64,000 nucleotides of DNA from NCBI GenBank assembly GCA_963759375.1, contig CAVWYY010000001.1, positions 434,001 through 498,000 on the forward strand, read 5' to 3'. Every line of letters begins with the position of its first letter. Position 1 is the first letter of the stretch. The notes under the pieces are model-generated. The model was not told where the DNA came from and searched no databases. It saw nothing but the letters and a program-made list of their open reading frames with translations. Shown here in pieces: positions 41,537-49,419 of this stretch. The position numbers were made by a program, and so were the translations under genes. The DNA comes from DASSUW01 sp963759375. Its GTDB lineage: Bacteria; Actinomycetota; Thermoleophilia; Solirubrobacterales; Solirubrobacteraceae.

Positions 41537-42454
41537 ATGTTCCTGCTCGTGGGCGCGATCGATGAGCTGCAAGCGCTGATCGCCCGGCATGCCCGGCCCG
41601 ACGAGACGACGGCGATTGACGGCGTCCTCCTTTCGGCCGCCGGCAGGCCGGGCGAGCCGCGCGCGTCGACCACCGGGACGGTCATGGCGGTCATCGCCCA
41701 GGGTGCGAAGCGCCTGGCCATCGGCGACCGCGTGTACGACTACCGGCCCGGCCAATACCTGGTCGCCTCGGTCGACCTGCCGATCACCGGGCACTACACG
41801 CATGCATCGCCGGACGAGCCGGCCCTCGGGTTCGGCCTCATCCTCCGGCCGTCGGCCATCGCGCCATTGGTCCTGAACGCCGACGCGGCGCCCGCGCCGC
41901 CTGGGATCGGCGTCGCCGACGCCTCGCCCGAGCTCCTCGACGCCGTCGTCCGCATGGTGCGGCTGCTCGACAGCCCAGACGACCGCGATGTTCTGGCACC
42001 GATGATCGAGCGCGAGATCCTGTGGCGGCTGATCAACGGTCCCCTGGGTCAGAGCGTGCGCCAGATCGGACTGACCGACAGCAGCCTCACGCACGTGAGC
42101 CGCGCGGTCCGCTGGATCAGCGAGCACTTCAACCAGCCATTCCGCGTCGAAGACCTCGCTCGCTCCTGCGGCATGAGCACGTCAGCCTTCCACCGCAACT
42201 TCCAGGCCGTCACCGCGCTCAGCCCGATCCAGTTCCAGAAGCAGATCCGCTTGCAAGAGTCGCGACTGCTGCTGCTCACCGGGGCGGACGACGTCGCCAC
42301 CGTGGGATACCGGGTGGGGTACGACAGCGCATCGCAGTTCAGCCGCGAGTACCGACGGCAGTTCGGGCTCGCTCCGGGCCGCGACGCGGCTCGCCTCCGC
42401 GCAGGCGCACAACCGCCTGAGCCGCGGCCGGTGACACCCGCCCCAGCGATGTAA
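41537..42454 (+). CDS. AraC family transcriptional regulator
   Basis: A 305-residue regulator (ATG 41537; GTG 41549 also possible). The N-terminal ~170 residues match the AraC_N cupin-like ligand domain (RLAIGDRVYDYRPGQYLVAS; ALGFGLILRPSAIAPLVL). The C-terminal double HTH is clear: FRVEDLARSCGMSTSAFHRN, LSPIQFQKQIRLQESRLLLL, VGYDSASQFSREYRRQFGL. It resembles regulators that control a divergent SDR gene, exactly the arrangement here (SDR start at 41414). Confidence 0.88.
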   Translation: MFLLVGAIDELQALIARHARPDETTAIDGVLLSAAGRPGEPRASTTGTVMAVIAQGAKRLAIGDRVYDYRPGQYLVASVDLPITGHYTHASPDEPALGFGLILRPSAIAPLVLNADAAPAPPGIGVADASPELLDAVVRMVRLLDSPDDRDVLAPMIEREILWRLINGPLGQSVRQIGLTDSSLTHVSRAVRWISEHFNQPFRVEDLARSCGMSTSAFHRNFQAVTALSPIQFQKQIRLQESRLLLLTGADDVATVGYRVGYDSASQFSREYRRQFGLAPGRDAARLRAGAQPPEPRPVTPAPAM

Positions 42455-42677
42455 GCGACCGCGAGCCGCAGAACCGTCGCATCACCTGATCACCGAGCTC
42501 AAGGTGATGATCCGCCCGGCCTCGGCCGTCGAGCTCGTCGGGGCGAGGATGGCGGAGGAGTTCCCACGGGTCGGGCTCGGCCTTCCAGGCTGATCGATCG
42601 ACCTTTGTGAGTGATCTAGACCGTGGCGCGGGCGGGAGCTAGGGTCGGTGTATCACTGTTCGTCGTGAGGAGGGGCG
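42455..42677. other. Gap with a short orphan coding tail
   Basis: A 41-codon open stretch reading HHLITELKVMIRPASAVELV and ending GLGLPG with TGA 42591-42593 looks like the tail of an unknown protein, without a start. The rest is the upstream region of the SnoaL-like gene. Confidence 0.3.
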
Positions 42678-43112
42678 ATGTCCTCCACGCAAGCAGGCGC
42701 GCTTGGACGGGCCGCCGATCTCATCGATGCCTTCAACGAGGCCGATTGGGACCGGCTGCAGGGCCACCTGGCTCGTGATGTTCTCTACACCGAGACCGGG
42801 ACGGCACGGCGAGTGGAGGGGGTCGCCGCCTACCTGAAGTTGTGCGAAGGCTGGAAGGAGGCGTTTTCAGACGTTAGGGGAACGGTGACCAACGCAGTCG
42901 CCGGCGATGCCATCGCGGCGCTGGAGATCCGCTGGGTGGGGACGCACACCGGGCCGCTCGAGACACCTGCGGGTCCGGTTCCGGCGTCCGGACATCAGAT
43001 TGCGGTCGATGCGACGTTCTGGGCGCAGTACGACGGCGACCGCATTCAGGAGATCCACCATCACCTCGACGTGCTCGCCCTGCTGCAGCAGATCGGCGCA
43101 CTTCCCGGCTGA
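42678..43112 (+). CDS. SnoaL-like ester-cyclase family protein
   Basis: A 144-residue NTF2-fold protein. It has RAADLIDAFNEADWDRLQGH and LARDVLYTETGTARRVEGVA at the N-terminus and QIAVDATFWAQYDGDRIQEI HHHLDVLALLQQIGALP at the end, the usual SnoaL pattern with histidines near the C-terminus. ATG 42678 has an AGGAGGGG ribosome site. Members are cyclases, dehydratases or binding proteins; function not assigned. Confidence 0.8.
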   Translation: MSSTQAGALGRAADLIDAFNEADWDRLQGHLARDVLYTETGTARRVEGVAAYLKLCEGWKEAFSDVRGTVTNAVAGDAIAALEIRWVGTHTGPLETPAGPVPASGHQIAVDATFWAQYDGDRIQEIHHHLDVLALLQQIGALPG

Positions 43113-43171
43113 CGGACGGTCATCACCGCCGCTTTGCGCCACGTGAGCGGACACCCTCTCGCGCTTGGCAC

Positions 43172-43599
43172 TTAGCAGTCCACAGCGAGCGGCCGATGAC
43201 GACCTGCGCGATGCCGGTGTCGATCACGCCGATGTCGATCCGGCGGGTCGCTTCCTGCCGGTTCGCGGCCGGAGGACGCGGGGAGCTCGGGCGGCTCGGC
43301 GGGCGCGGCCTCGGAGCCGGCGCCCTGGTAGCGCGGCGCCACACGGAACGGGATCGCCCGGCCCGGCGACGCTCCCCACGGTGACCGACCGCAGGCCCTG
43401 CGTGCAGTAGATCGCGTTGGGCTGGATCGGGGCCGGGATCCGCGTCGCCCGCCACGAGGATCTCGTCGACTTTGACGAGGTGCGTCTGCGGGAGCAGATC
43501 GTCGGTGAGTGCATCCCAGTCGGGGAGCTGCCAGCCCGGGTCGTCGGACTTGCAGATGGCCACGCCCTGGTAGTCGGGGCCTGCGGGGACGTCCGTCAC
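43172..43599 (-). pseudogene. Degenerate gene, possible S8 peptidase N-terminal part
   Basis: The minus strand begins at GTG 43599 with DVPAGPDYQGVAICKSDDPG and HLVKVDEILVAGDADP. The reading then moves to QPNAIYCTQGLRSVTVGSVA, then to PFRVAPRYQGAGSEAAPAEP, and finally to RRIDIGVIDTGIA near 43200. The last piece matches the Asp-Thr-Gly region that opens subtilase domains. At least three frame changes and the absence of everything after the Asp motif show a dead fragment. The family call rests only on the IDTGI piece and is tentative. Confidence 0.35.
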
Positions 43600-43750
43600 A
43601 GGCGCACTCTGCCGGGGCGAACGAGCGGCAACGCGCCGAGACCCGGGCCCAGTCGGTCGCATCGTGAAACCGCGATGGTGCGGTTGCCCGTCCTTCGGTT
43701 AACAGGGTGACCACCTTGGGCAACTGGGTACCGGGCACGAAACTTTCCCT

Positions 43751-44107
43751 ATGGCTGCAACCGTCCTCATCGTCGACGACCACCCCGCCTTCCGGGCGGC
43801 GGCCCGTCGTCTCCTCGAGCTCGAGGGGTACGACGTAGTCGGCGAGGCCGAGGACGGCCTCACCGCGATCACCGCGGCGCGCACGCTGCGTCCCGACTTC
43901 ATCCTGCTGGACGTGCAGCTCCCGGACGTGGACGGCTTCGAGGTAGCCGAGCGTCTGTGCACCGATCCCGCTGCACCCCAGATCGTCCTCACCTCATCCC
44001 GCGACCGCAGTGACTACGGTCCCTGCCTCGCCAGCACGCCCGCGCGTGGCTTCGTCCCCAAGGCCGAGCTCTCGGCTGCGGGGATCGCGGATATCCTGGC
44101 CGCGTGA
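43751..44107 (+). CDS. Stand-alone response-regulator receiver domain
   Basis: A 118-residue CheY-like protein without an output domain. Acidic pair DD in VLIVDDHPAFRAAARRLLEL, phospho-acceptor Asp in FILLDVQLPDVDGFE, switch Ser/Thr in IVLTSSRDRS, and Lys in GFVPKAELSA are all present. Its stop overlaps the GTG of the GH4 gene (GTGA). A receiver coupled to a glycosidase gene is unusual. It has no adjacent kinase; the orphan GAF kinases in the window are possible partners, but nothing links them directly. Confidence 0.88.
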   Translation: MAATVLIVDDHPAFRAAARRLLELEGYDVVGEAEDGLTAITAARTLRPDFILLDVQLPDVDGFEVAERLCTDPAAPQIVLTSSRDRSDYGPCLASTPARGFVPKAELSAAGIADILAA

Positions 44108-45426
44108 GGCTCGCGATCATCGGGGGCGGAGGGTTCCGCGTCCCGCTCGTCTACGGCGCCCTGCTCCGTTCGCAGGGGTTCAGCGACGTCGTTCTGCACG
44201 ACGTCGATCTCGACCGGCTCGAGCGGATCGCGCTCGTGCTCGAAGGCCAGGCCGCCGCACACGGCGACCGGGTACCGTTCCGGACCACCGACGACCTCGA
44301 CGACGCGCTCGAGGGCGCCGACTTCGTGTTCGTGGCGATCCGCGTCGGCGGGCTCGAGGGCCGCACGGTCGACGAGGGCGTTCCGCTCGGCCATGGCGTG
44401 CTCGGCCAGGAGACGATCGGCCCCGGCGGGATCTGCTTCGCGCTGCGCACGATCCCGGCGATGGTGGAGCTCGCCGAGCACGTGGCCCGCCGGGCCCCGG
44501 ACGCCTGGCTGGTCAACTTCACGAACCCCGCCGGCATGGTCACCGAGGCGCTGCAGCAGGTGCTCGGCGATCGCGCGATCGGCATCTGCGACACGCCGTC
44601 GGGCCTGTGCCGCCGCGTGGCCGCCGCAGTCGGCCGTCCGGCGTCGGAGCTGTGGTTCGACTACTTCGGCCTCAACCACCTCGGCTGGCTCAGGGGCGTC
44701 CGCGACGGCGGTCGCGAGCTGCTGCCCGACCTGCTGGCGGACGACGCCGCGCTCGCAGCGCTCGAGGAGGGCCAGGTGTTCGGCGCCGAGTGGCTGCGCT
44801 CGCTCGGGATGATCCCGAACGAGTACCTCTCCTACTTCTACTTCTCCGATCACACGGTCAGCGCGCTGAGCGAGAAGCCGCGCGGCCAGTACCTGCTCGA
44901 GCAGCAGGCCGGGTTCTACGCCTCGCGGCCGGACTCGCCCGAAACCGCGTTCGCCGACTGGAAGGCCACTAAGGAGGAGCGCGACCGCACGTACATGGCC
45001 GAGGCCCGCGACGGCCACGAGCACGCGGCGGCCGCCGACGACGAACCCGGCGGCTACGAGGCCGAGGCGATGGCCGTGGTCGAGGCGATCGCCTCCAACG
45101 CCGGCTCCGTGCAGATCCTCAACGTCGCCAATCGCTCGGCGCTGCCGTTCCTGGACGAGCAGGCGGTCGTCGAGGTGCCGTGCCTGGTCGGCGCGGCGGG
45201 CGCGCAGCCGCTGGCGGTCGGCTCCGTGCCCGAGCACGCCCGGGCGCTCGTCGACACGATCAAGGCGGTCGAGCGCGCCACGATCGAGGCGGCGCTGACC
45301 GGGTCGACCGCGCTGGCCGTCCGCGCGCTCGCCCTGCACCCGCTCGTCCCGTCCGTCACCGCGGCGCGCGAGATCTTCGCCGAGTACCGGCAGCGCCTGC
45401 CCGTCCTCGAGGAGCGCTTCGCATGA
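44104..45426 (+). CDS. Family 4 glycoside hydrolase (6-phospho-beta-glucosidase-like)
   Basis: A 440-residue NAD- and Mn-dependent glycosidase. It has the Rossmann start (RLAIIGGGGFRVPLVYGALL), NAD-adjacent DFVFVAIRVGGLEGRTVDEG, the Asn in VNFTNPAGMVTEAL, the metal Cys in GICDTPSGLCRR and the metal His in YFGLNHLGWLRGV. Such enzymes cleave phosphorylated or free glucosides by redox-elimination. It is translationally coupled to a receiver upstream and a PfkB kinase downstream (ATGA), suggesting a sugar-salvage operon. No PTS genes are seen, so the substrate may be an unphosphorylated or kinase-generated sugar. Confidence 0.9.
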   Translation: MRLAIIGGGGFRVPLVYGALLRSQGFSDVVLHDVDLDRLERIALVLEGQAAAHGDRVPFRTTDDLDDALEGADFVFVAIRVGGLEGRTVDEGVPLGHGVLGQETIGPGGICFALRTIPAMVELAEHVARRAPDAWLVNFTNPAGMVTEALQQVLGDRAIGICDTPSGLCRRVAAAVGRPASELWFDYFGLNHLGWLRGVRDGGRELLPDLLADDAALAALEEGQVFGAEWLRSLGMIPNEYLSYFYFSDHTVSALSEKPRGQYLLEQQAGFYASRPDSPETAFADWKATKEERDRTYMAEARDGHEHAAAADDEPGGYEAEAMAVVEAIASNAGSVQILNVANRSALPFLDEQAVVEVPCLVGAAGAQPLAVGSVPEHARALVDTIKAVERATIEAALTGSTALAVRALALHPLVPSVTAAREIFAEYRQRLPVLEERFA

Positions 45427-46304
45427 ATGTCGACCTGGCCGTCGTCACCCCTGCCTACCTCGACTACACGTTCGTGGGGCTCGAGTCCCTGCCCGGGCCC
45501 GGGGAGGAGCGCTTCGCGGGCGACATGCTGCGCTCGCCCGGCGGCGGCGCGATCACCGCCGTCGGCGCCCGGCGCCTCGGGCTCAAGACGGCGCTGGTGG
45601 CGCCGCTGGGCGACGACCTGGCCGGGCGTTTCGTGCGCCACGCGCTCAAGGAGGAGGGCATCGAGGTCGGCGAGCCGCGCGGCAACCGGACGCCGACGAC
45701 CGTCGTGATGCCGGTGGCCGGCGAGCGGTCGATGGTGACCGTCGACCCGGGCGTGCGCGCCCGCGCGAGCGACCTCGAGTCACTGTCGCCGCGCGCCGTG
45801 GCCGCGACGCTCGAGCAGATCGACCTGCTGCCAGGCGACTTATGCACGTTCGTCACCTGCGGCGATGATGATGCGCGTGCGTTCGCGGGCCGGCTCCCAC
45901 GCACCGCGCGCCGCATGCGCGCGCTGATCGTCAACCGCCGGGAGGCCGAGATCCTCACCGGCGAGTCCACGCCCGAGGAGGGCGCGGCCAAGCTGGCCTC
46001 GGTGGCCGAGATCGCGGTCGTCACGCTCGGGCCGGAGGGCGCCGTCGCCCGGGTCGCCGACCGCACCGTCGCGGTGGACGGAGTGAACACGACCCAAGTG
46101 GTGGACACGACCGGCGCCGGCGATCTGTTCGCGGCCGCCCTCGCGTGGGCGGACCTGCTCGGGGCCGATCCGGAGGTCTCGCTCCCCTGGGCGAACCTCT
46201 ACGCGGGACTCTCGATCGGCTCGCACACGGGGGTCGGCGGCGCCGTCACCCGCGAGCAGCTGGTCGAGGAGGGCGCGCAGCGCGGCCTGCCGCCGCTGCC
46301 CTAG
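45423..46304 (+). CDS. PfkB family carbohydrate kinase
   Basis: A 293-residue ribokinase-fold kinase. N-terminal MLRSPGGGAITAVGARRLGL contains the GG substrate switch; C-terminal VVDTTGAGDLFAAALAWADL holds the catalytic Asp. The central lid region has RTPTTVVMPVAGERSMVTVD. It overlaps the GH4 gene by ATGA and would phosphorylate the sugar released by it. It is not close to the PfkB at 14666, which shares only the family motifs. Confidence 0.88.
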   Translation: MNVDLAVVTPAYLDYTFVGLESLPGPGEERFAGDMLRSPGGGAITAVGARRLGLKTALVAPLGDDLAGRFVRHALKEEGIEVGEPRGNRTPTTVVMPVAGERSMVTVDPGVRARASDLESLSPRAVAATLEQIDLLPGDLCTFVTCGDDDARAFAGRLPRTARRMRALIVNRREAEILTGESTPEEGAAKLASVAEIAVVTLGPEGAVARVADRTVAVDGVNTTQVVDTTGAGDLFAAALAWADLLGADPEVSLPWANLYAGLSIGSHTGVGGAVTREQLVEEGAQRGLPPLP

Positions 46305-46323
46305 CCGCAACTCCGCCGGCCGC

Positions 46324-46354
46324 GCGGGGTTCCCCGCCCTGAGTACGACGTACT
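46324..46354. promoter_or_regulatory. Hairpin and palindrome before the GH43-like gene
   Basis: GCGGGG-TT-CCCCGC (46324-46337) lies 20 bases after the kinase stop and may end that transcript. AGTAC-GAC-GTACT (46342-46354) follows and has the size of an operator for the next gene, which starts at 46378. Confidence 0.4.
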
Positions 46355-46377
46355 GCCACTCGCAGGGGAGGACCGCA

Positions 46378-47463
46378 GTGAACGCATCGCTCCGAGCAGT
46401 CTTCGTGGCTGCCCTCGTCACGACTGCCGCCGCCGTCGCGCCGGCCGCCGCGGGCGCCGCCGCGCTTCAGGACAGTGAGGCGAACGACTTTCCGTTCCCG
46501 GGGGCCGACACGATCCCCCTGTACGACGCTGGGAGCACCTACGGAACGTTCGGCGCGAGCGTGAGCGGCTACAAGGTGCCGTGGGCCCAGCACGGCAGCG
46601 GCGGCACCGTCGGCAGCTCGCCCACTATCGGCGGCGACGCGCTGCCGAACGGCGGCGGCAAGTGGGCGACGAAGGCGTCGGGCATCTGGACGCCGGGCGC
46701 GTTCCGCTTCGTGAAGGCCGGGGTCACGCGCTACTACCTGTTCTACACGGCGACCGCGAAGAAGTCCGGCGGCCGCAAGTGCATCGGCGTGGCGCACTCG
46801 ACGCAGCCGTTCACCGGTTACCTCGCCGAGGCGAAGCCGCTCGTGTGCCCGAACAAGGGCGACCGGTGGGCGATCGACGCCGATGTCACACAGGGGCCGG
46901 GCGGCGCGGTCTGGATGACGTGGCGTGACGGCCAGCGCGCTCAAGGCCCCGAGTCCGCGCTCTCGGCGATGCTCCTGAAGTTCCGCAGGAACGGCAACGT
47001 CGACCGCGGATCGAACCCCAGGGTGATCCTGCGCAGCAACCGGCTCGCCTGGGCACACACTGGCGATACCGGGGTGACGGTCATCGAGAACCCGAGCGCG
47101 TTCTACAACCAGGGCTCCTGGTACCTGTTCTACTCCGGCAACTCGTGGCCGGAGGACCGCTACGCCACGGGCCTCGCCTTCTGCGGCGCCAAGCTCGACG
47201 ACGGGCTGTGCAAGCCGAAGCCGAACGGCAAGAAGGCGTGGTTCGCCTACGCCGGGCCGACCGGGCTCCCCAAGCAGCAGCGCAAGTACCGGCTGCCGGG
47301 CAACAAGCGCGGACCGGGCGCGCTGGACGTCTACCGCGCCTACGACGGTCAGCCGTGGGTGACGTGGAACTACCTGTCCGACGCCGGCGGGCGCAAGAGC
47401 CGCACCGGCAGGCTCCTCGTCACGGGCATCGGCCGGAAGGCGGACTTCAAGGTCCGCCGCTGA
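46378..47463 (+). CDS. Secreted GH43-like five-bladed propeller protein
   Basis: A 361-residue exported protein. GTG 46378 has GGGGAGGA upstream; the signal peptide runs to about residue 30 (VFVAALVTTAAAVAPAAAGA). Blade motifs typical of GH43/GH62 clans are YYLFYTATAKKSGGRKCIGV, WAIDADVTQGPGGAVWMTWR, SAFYNQGSWYLFYSGNSWPE. The acidic residues in DADV and near NPSAF could be catalytic. It probably acts on plant or microbial polysaccharide outside the cell and feeds the GH4/PfkB operon just before it. Confidence 0.75.
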   Translation: MNASLRAVFVAALVTTAAAVAPAAAGAAALQDSEANDFPFPGADTIPLYDAGSTYGTFGASVSGYKVPWAQHGSGGTVGSSPTIGGDALPNGGGKWATKASGIWTPGAFRFVKAGVTRYYLFYTATAKKSGGRKCIGVAHSTQPFTGYLAEAKPLVCPNKGDRWAIDADVTQGPGGAVWMTWRDGQRAQGPESALSAMLLKFRRNGNVDRGSNPRVILRSNRLAWAHTGDTGVTVIENPSAFYNQGSWYLFYSGNSWPEDRYATGLAFCGAKLDDGLCKPKPNGKKAWFAYAGPTGLPKQQRKYRLPGNKRGPGALDVYRAYDGQPWVTWNYLSDAGGRKSRTGRLLVTGIGRKADFKVRR

Positions 47464-47467
47464 CGCG

Positions 47468-47758
47468 TCAGCGCGCCCGGCGCAGCTCCTGCACCGTCCT
47501 GGCCTCGCCGATACCGGCGTTCCAGAGGCGGTGCGGGACGTCCGGCGCGATCCGCGCCTCGTCCTCGGTCGTCATCTCGCGCTCGGATCCCTCGATCTCG
47601 AGCGTCACGGTGCCCTCGATCACGCGCAGGAGCGTCTCGTGGTACTGGCGGAGGCGCAGCGGGGCGTCGGCGGCAGTGGTGGCGCCGATCGACTCGAAGC
47701 TCAGCATCGCCCCGTGGATGACCGTCACGGACGTCGTCGTCTCGATCGTCTGACTCAT
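47468..47758 (-). CDS. Small cupin-domain protein
   Basis: A 96-residue single cupin. ATG 47758 (MSQTIETTTSVTVIHGAMLS). The two cupin motifs are YHETLLRVIEGTVTLEIEG and the later DEARIAPDVPHRLWNAG with His; the first metal His is in QYHETL. Likely a small sensor or isomerase; no partner gene. Convergent with the GH43-like gene, 4 bp between ends. Confidence 0.8.
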   Translation of the reverse strand: MSQTIETTTSVTVIHGAMLSFESIGATTAADAPLRLRQYHETLLRVIEGTVTLEIEGSEREMTTEDEARIAPDVPHRLWNAGIGEARTVQELRRAR

Positions 47759-47828
47759 GTCATGGATACTCCCGCCCCGGCGGCCCGCTCGCATCGGGGG
47801 TATCCCCAGTCCCCGAGTGCGGGCAGCG

Positions 47829-48845
47829 CTACCCAAAGGCCTCCAACCGCCCGATCGCGTGCTCGGGTCCGGGCAGCCGCGCGATCTCGTCCCGGACTCG
47901 TGCGGCTGCCGTCCGCAACCCGTCGAGCCCGGCGACGGCCGCGCGGATGTCCGCGGGGGTCGGGTCGATCACATCGAGCACGCACGCGACGCCGAGCGCC
48001 TCGCAGCGGTCGGCGTTCCACGGCTGGTCGGCGCCCATCGGCAGCAGGAGCGAGGGGAGCCCGTGCGCCAGCGTGGCCAGCACGCTGCCCGACCCGCCGT
48101 GCGAGATCACGAGACCGCAGCGTGGCAGGACCTCGGCCTGGTCGACGTGGCGCTCGACCCGCACGTTCGGCGGCTGCGGCCCCAACTCGTCGGGCTCGAC
48201 GTAGGGGCCGACCGACACGATCACCTCGGCGCCCAGCGGCGCGACGCCGTCGAGCACGCGCGTGAACAGGTCGCCGCTCTCGTTATTGAAGATCGTGCCG
48301 AGCGTGAAGTAGATCGCCCCGCCGTCGGCGAGCGGCGCGTCGTGTGCGCGGAAGCGGTGCGCGTCGCCGGGGCGGAGGCTCTCCGGGAACGGCGACAGCT
48401 CGAACGGCGCCGAGATCGCCAGGTCCGCCGGGATGAACCCGGCGGCGCACAGCTGCACCGGCGCGAACGGGAGCCCGAGCCGCTCGGCTGCGATCGGGCA
48501 CGCGAAGTCGACCTCGTCGCACACGAGCACGTCCGGCCGCCACTCGGAGCAGCGGTCGGCGATCCTGCCGGCCCGCTCCTCTGGGAAGCCCGACGCGAAA
48601 CGCTCTCTCAGCTGCCGGACTTCGCGCCGGCGGTCGACCGGCAGCAGCGGCCTGCGCTCCGGCGGCTCGGCGACGTCGTCGGGATCGGTCGGCATCGCCG
48701 CGAACCCGTGGCGCTCGACCACTGGGACCATGCCCGCGCCGCAGGTGAACGCGACCGCGTGCCCGGCCGCGACGGCCGCACGGGCGACCGGGAGAAGGGG
48801 GACGAAGTGCCCCGCGCCCCCGACGAACGTGAACAGGATCCGCAC
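47829..48845 (-). CDS. UGT/MGT-type glycosyltransferase
   Basis: A 338-residue GT-B enzyme of family 1. The N-terminal strand is RILFTFVGGAGHFVPLLPVA. The acceptor domain has PDVLVCDEVDFACPIAAERL. The nucleotide-sugar domain is typical: AIYFTLGTIFNNESGDLFTR, VERHVDQAEVLPRCGLVISH GGSGSVLATLAHGLPSLLLP MGADQPWNADR, which includes the HGG sugar-binding motif. GTG 48845 directly precedes the first strand. Such enzymes glycosylate natural products or macrolides; no biosynthetic cluster is adjacent. Confidence 0.88.
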   Translation of the reverse strand: MRILFTFVGGAGHFVPLLPVARAAVAAGHAVAFTCGAGMVPVVERHGFAAMPTDPDDVAEPPERRPLLPVDRRREVRQLRERFASGFPEERAGRIADRCSEWRPDVLVCDEVDFACPIAAERLGLPFAPVQLCAAGFIPADLAISAPFELSPFPESLRPGDAHRFRAHDAPLADGGAIYFTLGTIFNNESGDLFTRVLDGVAPLGAEVIVSVGPYVEPDELGPQPPNVRVERHVDQAEVLPRCGLVISHGGSGSVLATLAHGLPSLLLPMGADQPWNADRCEALGVACVLDVIDPTPADIRAAVAGLDGLRTAAARVRDEIARLPGPEHAIGRLEAFG

Positions 48846-48898
48846 AAGTGCGACGATATGCCCCGGGGGGCGCGGACCGAGCGAACGGAGGGAGCGAG

Positions 48899-49090
48899 AT
48901 GGAGTCCGATTCGAGCAAGCACGGCGACTACGCCGAGGGCGAGCGCACGGAGCCGGAGAAGGACGAGGAAGGCTCGTTCGCCGAGGGCGAGGAGACCCTG
49001 CCGCGTGACAAGCGCGAGGGCTCGTTCGCCGAGGGCGAAGAGACCGAGCCGCACGAGCACGAGGGCTCGTTCGCGGACCGCGACGACTAA
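48899..49090 (+). CDS. Acidic repeat protein with SFAEGEE motif
   Basis: A 63-residue, very acidic protein made of a repeated unit. HGDYAEGERTEPEKDE is followed by EGSFAEGEETLPRDKR, then EGSFAEGEETEPHEHE, then GSFADRDD, so about 3.5 copies of a 16-residue motif. ATG 48899 has GGAGGGAG upstream. Length and composition suggest an unstructured protein. No enzyme or membrane features. It lies in a divergent position to the glycosyltransferase and ends 4 bases inside the convergent monooxygenase gene. Confidence 0.7.
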   Translation: MESDSSKHGDYAEGERTEPEKDEEGSFAEGEETLPRDKREGSFAEGEETEPHEHEGSFADRDD

Positions 49091-49419
49091 CGGGCGGGCT
49101 CGGCGCCGCCGCTGGGTGACAGCGGGTCGACGTCGTAGTGCGCGGTGGTCTCATCGCGCTCGACGAGGAAGCGGTCGTCTTCCGGGTAGTAGACGGCCGC
49201 TTCGTAGTCCTCGCCGGCGAACGCCTTGACGGCGTCGAGCGACTCCCACAGGGAGAACGTCAGGAACTCGGTCCTGTCGCCCACGTCGCGACGCAGCATC
49301 CACGCACCGCGGTTGCCCGCCGTCTCGGCATAGGCGGACAACCCGGTGTCGTTGACGTACTGCGCGTACTCGTCGCCGTCCGCGCGGCGGACGGCACCTT
49401 TCCAGATCCTCGCGATCAC
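49087..49419 (-). CDS. ABM-like dimeric alpha/beta-barrel protein
   Basis: A 110-residue ferredoxin-like protein similar to antibiotic-biosynthesis-monooxygenase domains. VIARIWKGAVRRADGDEYAQ is the first strand and helix; GNRGAWMLRRDVGDRTEFLT FSLWESLDAVKAFAGEDYEA is the characteristic core. GTG 49419 overlaps the stop of the gene upstream (GTGA). Members may be small oxygenases or heme-binding proteins; the function here is unknown. Confidence 0.78.
   Translation of the reverse strand: MIARIWKGAVRRADGDEYAQYVNDTGLSAYAETAGNRGAWMLRRDVGDRTEFLTFSLWESLDAVKAFAGEDYEAAVYYPEDDRFLVERDETTAHYDVDPLSPSGGAEPAR

Noticed and set aside
43417..43710. Plus-strand 97-codon frame
   Set aside because: It is antisense to the degenerate S8-like fragment and has no recognisable features or ribosome site.
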